From Candidatus Staskawiczbacteria bacterium RIFOXYD1_FULL_32_13 (GTDB taxonomy: Bacteria; Patescibacteriota; Minisyncoccia; Minisyncoccales; Staskawiczbacteraceae), in contig MHPU01000029.1 in assembly GCA_001820485.1 (NCBI GenBank), positions 1 through 32,678 on the forward strand: a stretch of 32,678 bases of DNA, read 5' to 3'. Positions 8,023 through 15,851 of this stretch are shown one piece after another; the first letter of the stretch is position 1; the number at the start of each line of letters is the position of its first letter. Below the pieces are notes generated by a model. That model had not been told where the DNA came from. It was given only the letters and a program-made list of their open reading frames with translations, and searched no databases. The position numbers and the translations under genes are program-made.

Positions 8023-9720
8023 ATGGAAAACAAAAAATCAAATTTAAAATGTGAGGTTTTGATGGGAAATGAAGCAATTGTTCAGGGGGCTTTGGAAGCT
8101 GGGGTGGATTTTGTGACTATGTATCCGGGTTGCCCAAGCGCAGAAATTGGGGACGAGTTTGGAAAAATTGCCAAAGATTATGGGATTTATTATGAAATTT
8201 CTACAAATGAAAAAGTGGCTTTAGAATCTGCAGTGGGTGCTAGTTTTTCGGGATTGAAAAGCTTGGTAGCAATGAAAAATTTTGGAGTGAATGTATGCTC
8301 TGAAGTTTTATTACCTTTGCTATATACAGGCACAAAAGGAGCAATGGTAATTGTGGTTGGGGATGACCCTGGATGTTGGTCTTCTGCCCAAACAGAAGAA
8401 AATTCTAGAGCATTTTCTTTGATGGCTCATATTCCAACATTGGAACCAGCTGATGCTCAAGAGTGTAGAGATTTTGTAAAACTTGGTTTTGAAATTTCAG
8501 AAAAATTTAATATTCCTGTAATGGTAAGAACCACAATAAGAGTAGCTCATCAAAGAGCACCCGTATCATTTGAAATTCCAAATCACAAATCACAAATCAC
8601 AAATGGAAAGTTTGAGAAAAATTTTCATCAGTATGTAACTTTGCCTCCAAGAGTTTTGGAAATGAAAAAAGAGCTTTTAGAAAAAACAGAAAAAATTAGA
8701 GCATATTTGGAAAAAAGTAAAATTAATTTTGAAAATAAAAAATCAAAAAATAATAAGCTTGGTATTATTGTTTCTGGAATTTCTTATTTGCATACAATGC
8801 AGGTAGTTGAAGAAATGAATCTGAATTTATCAGTTTTAAAAATTTCATCTTTTTATCCTTTACCAAAAAAGAAAATTGCAGATTTTATTAAAAGATTTAA
8901 ACAAGTTTTAGTTATAGAAGAATTAGAACCATATTTAGAAAGAGAAATAAAAATAATTGCTAATGAAAATGGAATTAAAACCAAAATAATTGGTAAAGAA
9001 ATCTTACCAGAAATCGGCGAGCTTAATGTTGGACTAATTGAAAATGCAATCGCTAAAGTTTTAGGTTTGAAAATTAAGAAATTGGGAAATTCATTGAAAG
9101 AGATCCCTGCGGGGAGCAAGCTTGAAAATTTAAAATTGGAAATTCCGAGGCGAACACCTCGGTTATGTGATGGATGTCCTTATTGGTTTGCTTTGCCTGT
9201 AATTAAAAGATTGGCTCCAGAAAATGTAGTGTGGGGTGGGGATATTGGGTGCAATATGATGACAGGTTTAGCCCCACATAATATGCAAGATTATTTGTTC
9301 TGTATGGGTTCTTCTATAGGTATTGGGCATGGAGTTAGCAAAGCAACTGGTAAGAATAATAAAGCAATTACAATTATGGGAGATGGTACATTTTTTCATT
9401 CGGGAATGGTTGGTTTGATAAACGCGGTTTACAATAAATCAAATCCTTTGATGATTATTTTAGATAACAGAATTACAGCTATGACAGGTCACCAACAAAA
9501 CCCTGGAATGGGTTTAAATGGCATGTGGCAAAGTGCCCCAGAAATGAATATTGAAGAAATTGTAAAAGCTTTGGGAGTTAAAAATGTAAAAACTTTAGAT
9601 CAAGGAAATCATGGCGAATTAGAAGCTGTAATGAAAGAATTTTTAACAAAAGATGATGTGAGCGTGATTATTTGCAAACGCATCTGCGCCATTTTGGATC
9701 GCAGACAGAAAAAGAATTAA
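8023..9720 (+). CDS. iorA: indolepyruvate/2-oxoacid:ferredoxin oxidoreductase alpha subunit (TPP-dependent), no C-terminal ferredoxin domain
   Basis: GNEAIVQGALEAGVDFVTMYPGCPSAEI, LCDGCPYW, MGDGTFFHSGMVGLINAVYN...; ORF ends at VIICKRICAILDRRQKKN. Confidence 0.85.
   Translation: MENKKSNLKCEVLMGNEAIVQGALEAGVDFVTMYPGCPSAEIGDEFGKIAKDYGIYYEISTNEKVALESAVGASFSGLKSLVAMKNFGVNVCSEVLLPLLYTGTKGAMVIVVGDDPGCWSSAQTEENSRAFSLMAHIPTLEPADAQECRDFVKLGFEISEKFNIPVMVRTTIRVAHQRAPVSFEIPNHKSQITNGKFEKNFHQYVTLPPRVLEMKKELLEKTEKIRAYLEKSKINFENKKSKNNKLGIIVSGISYLHTMQVVEEMNLNLSVLKISSFYPLPKKKIADFIKRFKQVLVIEELEPYLEREIKIIANENGIKTKIIGKEILPEIGELNVGLIENAIAKVLGLKIKKLGNSLKEIPAGSKLENLKLEIPRRTPRLCDGCPYWFALPVIKRLAPENVVWGGDIGCNMMTGLAPHNMQDYLFCMGSSIGIGHGVSKATGKNNKAITIMGDGTFFHSGMVGLINAVYNKSNPLMIILDNRITAMTGHQQNPGMGLNGMWQSAPEMNIEEIVKALGVKNVKTLDQGNHGELEAVMKEFLTKDDVSVIICKRICAILDRRQKKN
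8581..8601 (+). repeat. 3x tandem heptamer AATCACA inside iorA
   Basis: Same heptamer as in tatD; encodes NHKSQIT. Confidence 0.95.
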
Positions 9721-9739
9721 TTTTTCAATTTTTAAATTT

Positions 9740-9856
9740 ATGTCTACAAAATATCCTAATGCAGGACCATTTGATACAAAGGATTTAATTATAGCAATAT
9801 TAATTATATTTGGAATTCCTTTATTATTAATTATTTGGTCAGCATTTTTAAGATAA
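9740..9856 (+). CDS. 38-aa single-TM small protein between iorA and iorB
   Basis: MSTKYPNAGPFDTKDLIIAILIIFGIPLLLIIWSAFLR*; below the size cut of the supplied ORF track. Confidence 0.5.
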   Translation: MSTKYPNAGPFDTKDLIIAILIIFGIPLLLIIWSAFLR

Positions 9857-9884
9857 AAATTTCTAAAATAAATATTCAAAAAAT

Positions 9885-10478
9885 ATGAAACAAAATTACA
9901 ATATATTAATAACAGGGGTTGGGGGGCAGGGGTTGGTAACTTTGGTGGATGTGCTTACTAAAGCTATTTTGGCTGATGGTAAAGATGTAAAAAGTTCAGA
10001 GCTTCATGGACTCAGCCAAAGAGGCGGAGCTGTGGCAGTGTATGTTAGCATGAGCATACATACTAACCCTGAGCGAAGTCGAAGGGTATACTCACCGTTG
10101 TTTAAAAAAGGTGATGCTGATTTAGTTTTGGGTTTAGATTTGCTTGAAGGTCTGCGTGCTTGTGATTTTGCAAACAAAGAAACCAAATTAATAATTAATG
10201 ATTATTTATTGCCATTTATTGGAGTGATGCCAAAAGAAGAAATTGAAAAAAAATTGCAAGAAATTGGAAAAAATAACTTATATTTTATTGAAGCTTCTAA
10301 AATTTGCAAAGAAAAAATGCAAAGAGAAATATTAGCTACAATGTATTTATTAGGCTATGCTGTATTTAATAAACATTTAGATATTAAACCAGAATCTGTA
10401 ATTAGTGCGATAAATAAGGCAATACCAGAGAAATATCGGAAGATGAACTTGCAGGCTTTCGAACTCGCGAGGTCCTAA
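9885..10478 (+). CDS. iorB: indolepyruvate/2-oxoacid:ferredoxin oxidoreductase beta/gamma subunit
   Basis: NILITGVGGQGLVTLVDVLTKAI...SSELHGLSQRGGAV...VYSPLFKKGDADLVLG. Confidence 0.88.
   Translation: MKQNYNILITGVGGQGLVTLVDVLTKAILADGKDVKSSELHGLSQRGGAVAVYVSMSIHTNPERSRRVYSPLFKKGDADLVLGLDLLEGLRACDFANKETKLIINDYLLPFIGVMPKEEIEKKLQEIGKNNLYFIEASKICKEKMQREILATMYLLGYAVFNKHLDIKPESVISAINKAIPEKYRKMNLQAFELARS
10066..10090 (+). repeat. in-frame dispersed repeat (ACCCTGAGCGAAGTCGAAGGGTAT) in iorB
   Basis: Reverse-complement relative of the leuS element at 3186; encodes NPERSRRVY. Confidence 0.8.
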
Positions 10479-10485
10479 CATTAGT

Positions 10486-10557
10486 GTTATTCCCGCAAAA
10501 GCGGGAATCCAGAGTGCGTGCACTTAATTCTGGATTCCCAATCAAGTTGGGAATGAC
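10486..10557. repeat. 72-bp intergenic inverted-repeat element, copy 2
   Basis: Same length and sequence architecture as 5632..5703; fills the iorB-nucleotidyltransferase gap. Confidence 0.92.
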
Positions 10558-10559
10558 AA

Positions 10560-11324
10560 ATGACTATGATAAAAAAAGTTGTTGTTTCAGCAGCGGGGCA
10601 GGGCACAAGAATGCTTGAGCTTTCAAAAGAAAAATCAAAGCATTTAATTTGTATAAATGATAAGCCATTTTTGGCGTATTTGATGGATAATATTTTACTT
10701 GCAGGATATACAGAAATTCTTTTGGTAGTGGGTTTTCACTCAGAACTAATGGGTGAGTTTAAAAATAATTATTTAAATTCTGTGGAAAAAATAGGAATAG
10801 ATAGAAATAAAATTAAAATAGAAATAATAAATCAGCATGAAATTTTGGGACCAAAAGATGTAGCTTATGGAACTGCCTGCCCCATAAAATGTGCAAAAGA
10901 TTTTATTGGCAATGAAAACTTTTTATCTTTGGCAGGTGACAATTTTTATTCCGTGGAAGATTTAAAGCTAATGAATATCGATGATAAATACAATTATGTT
11001 GCAGGTTGCCAAAACGAACATCCTGAAAGATTTGGAGTCCTTGTAAAAGACGGGGACGACTTTTTGGAAAAAATTATTGAAAAGCCAAAAGAATTTATAG
11101 GAAACTTAATTAATATAAGTTTTTATAAGTTTACTCCAGAAATTTTTGATGTGGTAAATAAAATTGAAAAATCTGTTAGAGGAGAGTATGAAATTACTGA
11201 TGCAGTTTCTCTTTCGGCTCGAGAAAAAAAAGTAAAAATTAAAAAAATTAATGACTTTTGGATGGACTTTGGTAGACCAGAAGATATTGAAAAAATGAAA
11301 GAAATTCTTAAAAAATGCAAATAA
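10560..11324 (+). CDS. sugar nucleotidyltransferase (NTP-transferase family)
   Basis: KKVVVSAAGQGTRMLELSKEKSKHLICINDKPFLAYLMDNI. Confidence 0.85.
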   Translation: MTMIKKVVVSAAGQGTRMLELSKEKSKHLICINDKPFLAYLMDNILLAGYTEILLVVGFHSELMGEFKNNYLNSVEKIGIDRNKIKIEIINQHEILGPKDVAYGTACPIKCAKDFIGNENFLSLAGDNFYSVEDLKLMNIDDKYNYVAGCQNEHPERFGVLVKDGDDFLEKIIEKPKEFIGNLINISFYKFTPEIFDVVNKIEKSVRGEYEITDAVSLSAREKKVKIKKINDFWMDFGRPEDIEKMKEILKKCK

Positions 11325-11932
11325 TAAAACCAACAAAACAAAATATTTCTATTGTAGTTGATGTGCTAAATAGATCTGGAATTGTAATTTGCCCAACTGA
11401 TACTGTTTATGGTTTTTTGGCATTAGCTGAAAATAAAAAAGCAGTAGATAAAATATTTAAAATAAAAAAAAGGTTAAAATCAAAAACTTTGCCTGTTTTT
11501 ATAAATAGTATAAAAATGGCAAAAGAACTGGCTGAAATTTTAGTAGAGCAAGAAAGGATTTTAAAAGATAAATGGCCTGGAAAATATACATTTATTTTGA
11601 AATTACGCGTGCCGTCATTGCGAGGAGCGAAAGCGACGAAGCAATCTCAGAGATTATCAAAACTTTGTATTGGTGGTGATGGGGTTGTGGCTTTGAGAAT
11701 TCCCAAGTATAAATTTCTAAATGATTTGCTAAAAATAATTGGCAAACCATTGGTTCAGACTTCAGTAAATATTTCTGGCAAGCCACCTATAAATAAAATT
11801 TCAGAAATTATTGAAGTTTTTGGTAAAAGTAAAAACATAGACATAATAATAGATGCCGGCATTCTGAAAAATCCCAAACAATCACGCATAATTGATTTGA
11901 CTGGCAAAAAAAAGAAAATAATAAGAAAATGA
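11315..11932 (+). CDS. tsaC: threonylcarbamoyl-AMP synthase (Sua5/YrdC/TsaC)
   Basis: GIVICPTDTVYGFLALAENKKAVDKIFKIKKR, PLVQTSVNISGKPP. Confidence 0.9.
   Translation: MQIIKPTKQNISIVVDVLNRSGIVICPTDTVYGFLALAENKKAVDKIFKIKKRLKSKTLPVFINSIKMAKELAEILVEQERILKDKWPGKYTFILKLRVPSLRGAKATKQSQRLSKLCIGGDGVVALRIPKYKFLNDLLKIIGKPLVQTSVNISGKPPINKISEIIEVFGKSKNIDIIIDAGILKNPKQSRIIDLTGKKKKIIRK
11613..11648 (+). repeat. in-frame dispersed repeat CGTCATTGCGAGGAGCGAAAGCGACGAAGCAATCTC in tsaC
   Basis: Recognisable CGTCATTGCGAGG...GAAGCAATCTC repeat; encodes PSLRGAKATKQSQ. Confidence 0.85.
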
Positions 11933-12333
11933 TTGATATAAATAATACAACAAAATCTGCTGTGGATAAAAAGTTATTCACAGGGCTTGCAAAAATAATT
12001 TTAAAAGGCGAAAATAAACAAATAGATTTGTCTGTTGCTTTTATTTCGCCAAAAGAAATAAAAAAGGTAAATAAAAAATATCGCAATAAAAATAAACCAA
12101 CAGATGTTTTAGCTTTTGAGAGGATTTTAAAAATTTCTAATTTAGCTGAAGTTGTAATTTGTTCTGAAGTTGCAAAAGAGAATGCAAAAAAATTTGGTAA
12201 TACTTTTAAAAAAGAATTGCTTAAAGTATTTATTCATGGCGTTTTACATGTTTGCGGATATGATCATGAAAAATCTAAGAGAGAAGCAAAAATAATGGAA
12301 GAAAAAGAAAATTTTTATTTATCAAAAATTTAA
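11929..12333 (+). CDS. ybeY: endoribonuclease YbeY
   Basis: NKPTDVLAFE and HGVLHVCGYDHEK zinc motif. Confidence 0.93.
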   Translation: MIDINNTTKSAVDKKLFTGLAKIILKGENKQIDLSVAFISPKEIKKVNKKYRNKNKPTDVLAFERILKISNLAEVVICSEVAKENAKKFGNTFKKELLKVFIHGVLHVCGYDHEKSKREAKIMEEKENFYLSKI

Positions 12334-12337
12334 AATT

Positions 12338-13579
12338 ATGGCAAAGGGTCATATTATTGCCGGATTAGATATCGGCACAAATACAATTAAACTTCTGGTA
12401 ATACAAAAAAGAAACAAAGAGTGGGAAGTTTTGTCATACCAAGAAATGCCATCTTTTGGTTTAAGAAAAGGTGCTGTTGTTGACGCAGGGGAAGTTTCTA
12501 AAAATATACAAACATTGTTATCTGAAACTGAAAAAAATTCTTCAAAAAAAATTACTTCTGTTTTTGTGAATATTGGTGGAAATCATATTTATATAACTCC
12601 ATCAGATGGAATTATTTCTGTATCAAGAGCTAATCAAATAATTTCGCAAGAAGATATTGATAGGGTTTTGCAAGCTACAAGAGCAATTAATATACCGCAA
12701 AATGAAGAAGTTTTAGATGTTTTTCCAAAAGAATTTATAATTGATGATCAAAAAGGTATAAAACAACCTTTGGGACTTCGAGGCATAAGACTAGAAGCGA
12801 AAGTTTTATTGTTATGTGTTTTTTCTCCATATTTTATTAATTTGACTCAAGCTGTTTTAAATTCCAAACTTCATATTGATGATATTGTGCCTTCGCCTTT
12901 GGCGGCTTCTGAAGCTGTTTTAACTCGAGAGCAAAAGGAACTGGGAGTAGCTTTAATTGATATTGGAGCCTCTACTACAAGTTTGGCTGTTTTTGAAGAA
13001 GGTAATTTATTGCATTTGGCTGTTTTCCCAATTGGATCAGCTAATATTACAAATGACATTGCTATTGGTTTAAAAACTGAAATATTTGTAGCTGAATCAA
13101 TTAAAAAACAATATGGATCTTGTATGTTAGTTAAACAAGATAAAGAAAAGAAAGATGAAAAAATTAATATTGAAAAAAAGAAAATAGAAATTATTGAAAA
13201 TTCATCAGTCGTAAGTTTTACTAGAAAAGATTTAGTAGATATTATTGAGCCAAGAGTTTCGGAAATTTTAGATTTAATTTTAAAAGAGTTAAAGAAAATT
13301 GGCAGGCAGGAATTGTTACCTTGTGGAATTGTTTTGACAGGTGGGGGAGCAAAAATTTCTAAAATAAAAGAATTAACAAAAGAGCAATTAAAGTTACCTG
13401 TGCAGATAGGAAAGATAAAAAACATTTTAGGGTTAGATGAAGATACAGCTTTAGCTACTGTAGCAGGTCTTGTTCTAAGTTCAGCAGTTATGGATGAGAC
13501 TGATAAAGAAGGTCTATCTGGGGTTTTGAAAGGATTTTGGTCTAAAATAAAAAAAATGCTTAAAGTTCTTGTCCCATAA
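12338..13579 (+). CDS. ftsA: cell division protein FtsA
   Basis: IIAGLDIGTNTIKLLV, GVALIDIGASTTSLAVFEEG, PCGIVLTGGGAKI actin-fold motifs. Confidence 0.93.
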   Translation: MAKGHIIAGLDIGTNTIKLLVIQKRNKEWEVLSYQEMPSFGLRKGAVVDAGEVSKNIQTLLSETEKNSSKKITSVFVNIGGNHIYITPSDGIISVSRANQIISQEDIDRVLQATRAINIPQNEEVLDVFPKEFIIDDQKGIKQPLGLRGIRLEAKVLLLCVFSPYFINLTQAVLNSKLHIDDIVPSPLAASEAVLTREQKELGVALIDIGASTTSLAVFEEGNLLHLAVFPIGSANITNDIAIGLKTEIFVAESIKKQYGSCMLVKQDKEKKDEKINIEKKKIEIIENSSVVSFTRKDLVDIIEPRVSEILDLILKELKKIGRQELLPCGIVLTGGGAKISKIKELTKEQLKLPVQIGKIKNILGLDEDTALATVAGLVLSSAVMDETDKEGLSGVLKGFWSKIKKMLKVLVP

Positions 13580-13608
13580 ATTCTTTTTCGAAATTTTTAA
13601 ATTATAAA

Positions 13609-13680
13609 TTTATCTAATAGGAATATTTAAATTTATACGACAATAAATAGCGGTCGCTTCCTATTGTCGTATTAGATAAA
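13609..13680 (+). repeat. outer inverted arms around left family B palindrome
   Basis: TTTATCTAATA (13609-13619) and TATTAGATAAA (13670-13680) are perfect reverse complements bracketing 13635..13672. Confidence 0.8.
13635..13672 (+). repeat. 38-bp palindrome, family B, left copy
   Basis: ATACGACAATA-AATAGCGGTCGCTTCC-TATTGTCGTAT; perfect 11-bp arms. Confidence 0.93.
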
Positions 13681-13692
13681 TATAAGATAAAC

Positions 13693-14271
13693 ATGAAAAG
13701 AAAAAACAATCAGATTTTTAGAAAATTTTCTGGGATATCAGGACTTGTTTTGATTGTGTTATTACTGACTGGTGCTGTTGTTATTTCAGCCACTTCTCCA
13801 TACTTTTTAGTCAATCTTTTTAAGAGTAAGTTTTTTAGAAGTTTTAAAAAATATCCACCAAAGAAAGTTTATGATACTTTTTATAGACTCAGAGAAAGAG
13901 GTTTTATAGATTTTTATTATAAAGGTAGTCAAATTTATTTTACGCTTACTGAAAAAGGAAAGAAAAAAGCTGGCTGGCTTAAAGTTGATGATTTAAAAAT
14001 TAATAAACCAAAAAAGTGGGATGGAAAATGGAGGATATTGTCTTTTGATATTGTGGAATTAAAAAGAAGTTATAGAGAGGCTTTAAGAGGAAAATTAATT
14101 GGCATGGGTTTTAAATTGTTTCAAAAAAGTGCATGGATCATTCCCTATGAGTGTAATAAAGAAATAAAAATTCTTAAAGATTTTTTTGGATTAAACGACA
14201 GAGAAGTAAAGCTTATTACTGCTGTTGATATTGGGGAAGACAAAGATTTGCATGATCATTTTGATTTATAA
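13693..14271 (+). CDS. PaaX-like / Cas2-like domain protein (copy 2)
   Basis: 192 aa; shares REALRGKL, LFQKS.W.IPY.C.KEI..LK.FFGL.D.E..LIT..(D/N)IGED with copy 1. Confidence 0.8.
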   Translation: MKRKNNQIFRKFSGISGLVLIVLLLTGAVVISATSPYFLVNLFKSKFFRSFKKYPPKKVYDTFYRLRERGFIDFYYKGSQIYFTLTEKGKKKAGWLKVDDLKINKPKKWDGKWRILSFDIVELKRSYREALRGKLIGMGFKLFQKSAWIIPYECNKEIKILKDFFGLNDREVKLITAVDIGEDKDLHDHFDL

Positions 14272-14318
14272 AAATATTTAAAATTGCTCTTCTATTTTTG
14301 TTAGTAATAAATATATAG

Positions 14319-14355
14319 TACGACATAATTTAGCGGTCGCTTCCTATTGTCGTAT
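14319..14355 (+). repeat. palindrome, family B, right copy
   Basis: TACGACATAATTTAGCGGTCGCTTCCTATTGTCGTAT; 25 bp (TAGCGGTCGCTTCCTATTGTCGTAT) identical to the left copy in direct orientation. Confidence 0.93.
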
Positions 14356-14470
14356 GGTTGTATTGGCGTTTGACGTATAGTTACTATATAATTTTTTAAT
14401 TTATTTTAAATATTTTTGGCAAAATAATTTTTTATAAAAAAAGCCCGATTTTTATCGACGCGGGCTGCGT

Positions 14471-14734
14471 CTATGAAGTTTGTGCATGCTGAGGAAATTT
14501 TTGTTCTTCAGCTCGCCAGTGAAACCAGCTACGCCCCGAACACCTTGGGCACTCGAATATGACTACATTTCTGTCGTCATACAGGATGTCGTAGCCCACT
14601 ACATAATTAAACACGCCCGGATTACAAAGGTCCCAGCCTTTCTCACTTCGATCTTCGCAGTAAGGACATCTCATGCCCTCGGCGTGCCGCATATCGTGGG
14701 TGTGCATCATTCCCCATTTTTGGAATTTTGCCAT
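14471..14734 (-). CDS. small zinc-ribbon-like protein (GC-richer islet gene)
   Basis: 87 aa with CPYC and CPRC motifs; SD AAAGGAG; upstream minus-strand TTGACA box. Confidence 0.75.
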   Translation of the reverse strand: MAKFQKWGMMHTHDMRHAEGMRCPYCEDRSEKGWDLCNPGVFNYVVGYDILYDDRNVVIFECPRCSGRSWFHWRAEEQKFPQHAQTS

Positions 14735-14869
14735 TTTTTGGCTCCTTTCTGGTTTTTAGTTTAGCATATTAAATATACTTATGTCAAGAGTTGAACTCTA
14801 TAACCACTTGAATTAGAATAGAGGAGAAGTTTTGAGGTAAGGTATAATAAATTAATTGTTATTAAAAAT

Positions 14870-15790
14870 ATGCAACCTGTAATAAAAGTAATTGGAGTTG
14901 GTGGGTCTGGTTCAAATACAATTTCCAGAATGAAAAAATTTAGCATTAAAGGTGTAGAGCTTATTGCTATAAATACAGATGCTCAAGCTTTGCATTTTTG
15001 CCAAGCTGATAAAAAGATTTTAATTGGTAAAAATATTACCAAAGGTCTTGGTGCTGGTATGGATGCAACTTTAGGGCAAAAGGCAGGAGAGGAAAATAAA
15101 GTAGAAATTGCAGAAGTGTTAAAAGGCTCTGATATGATTTTTATAACTTGTGGTCTTGGTGGAGGAACAGGAAGTGGCGCATCATTTGTTGTTGCTGAAA
15201 TTGCAAAAAATCTTGGTATTTTAAATGTGGCTGTTATGACAACGCCTTTTTCTTTTGAAGGAGCTTTGAGAAAGAAAGTTGCAGACCTTGCTTTAGAAAA
15301 TTTAAAAACAAAAGTAGATTCTTCTTTGGTTATTTCCAATGACAAGCTTCTGAAAGTAATTGATGAAAAGACAACTGTAACTTCGGCATTTTCAATGTGT
15401 GATGAAATATTAATGCAAGCAGTTTCTAGTATTACTGATTTAGTTTTATCTCCCGGAATAATAAGTATTGATTTTGCTTCAGTAAAATCAATTATACAAA
15501 ATTCAGGGAAAGCAATTTTAGGCCAAGGTATCGCAAAAGGAGAAAATAGAGCAGTAGAATCTGCAGAAAAAGCAATAACCTCACCTTTACTGGATGGTTC
15601 AATAAATGGAGCAAAAGGAGTATTATTTTGTGCATTTGGAAATGATATAAGTTTAAATGAAATTCAACAGGCAGCTAAAGTAATTACCAAAACAGCAGAC
15701 TCAAGAGCCAAAATAATTTTTGGAGCAGTAAAAGATGATAAGCTTGCAAAAGGTGAAATGAAAATAACAGTTATTGCCACAGATTTTTAA
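14870..15790 (+). CDS. ftsZ: cell division protein FtsZ, lacking C-terminal linker and tail
   Basis: KVIGVGGSGSNTISRMKK, GLGGGTGSGASFVVAEIAK tubulin signature; ends at KITVIATDF. Confidence 0.9.
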   Translation: MQPVIKVIGVGGSGSNTISRMKKFSIKGVELIAINTDAQALHFCQADKKILIGKNITKGLGAGMDATLGQKAGEENKVEIAEVLKGSDMIFITCGLGGGTGSGASFVVAEIAKNLGILNVAVMTTPFSFEGALRKKVADLALENLKTKVDSSLVISNDKLLKVIDEKTTVTSAFSMCDEILMQAVSSITDLVLSPGIISIDFASVKSIIQNSGKAILGQGIAKGENRAVESAEKAITSPLLDGSINGAKGVLFCAFGNDISLNEIQQAAKVITKTADSRAKIIFGAVKDDKLAKGEMKITVIATDF

Positions 15791-15851
15791 ACTACTAAGC
15801 TTGCAATTTAATTTTAGCTGATTTACAATAAAAGCAATTAATAAAGACAAC

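Noticed and set aside
12871-13425. 184-aa minus-strand ORF opposite ftsA
   Set aside because: Antisense shadow of a conserved gene, low-complexity F/I/S-rich translation.
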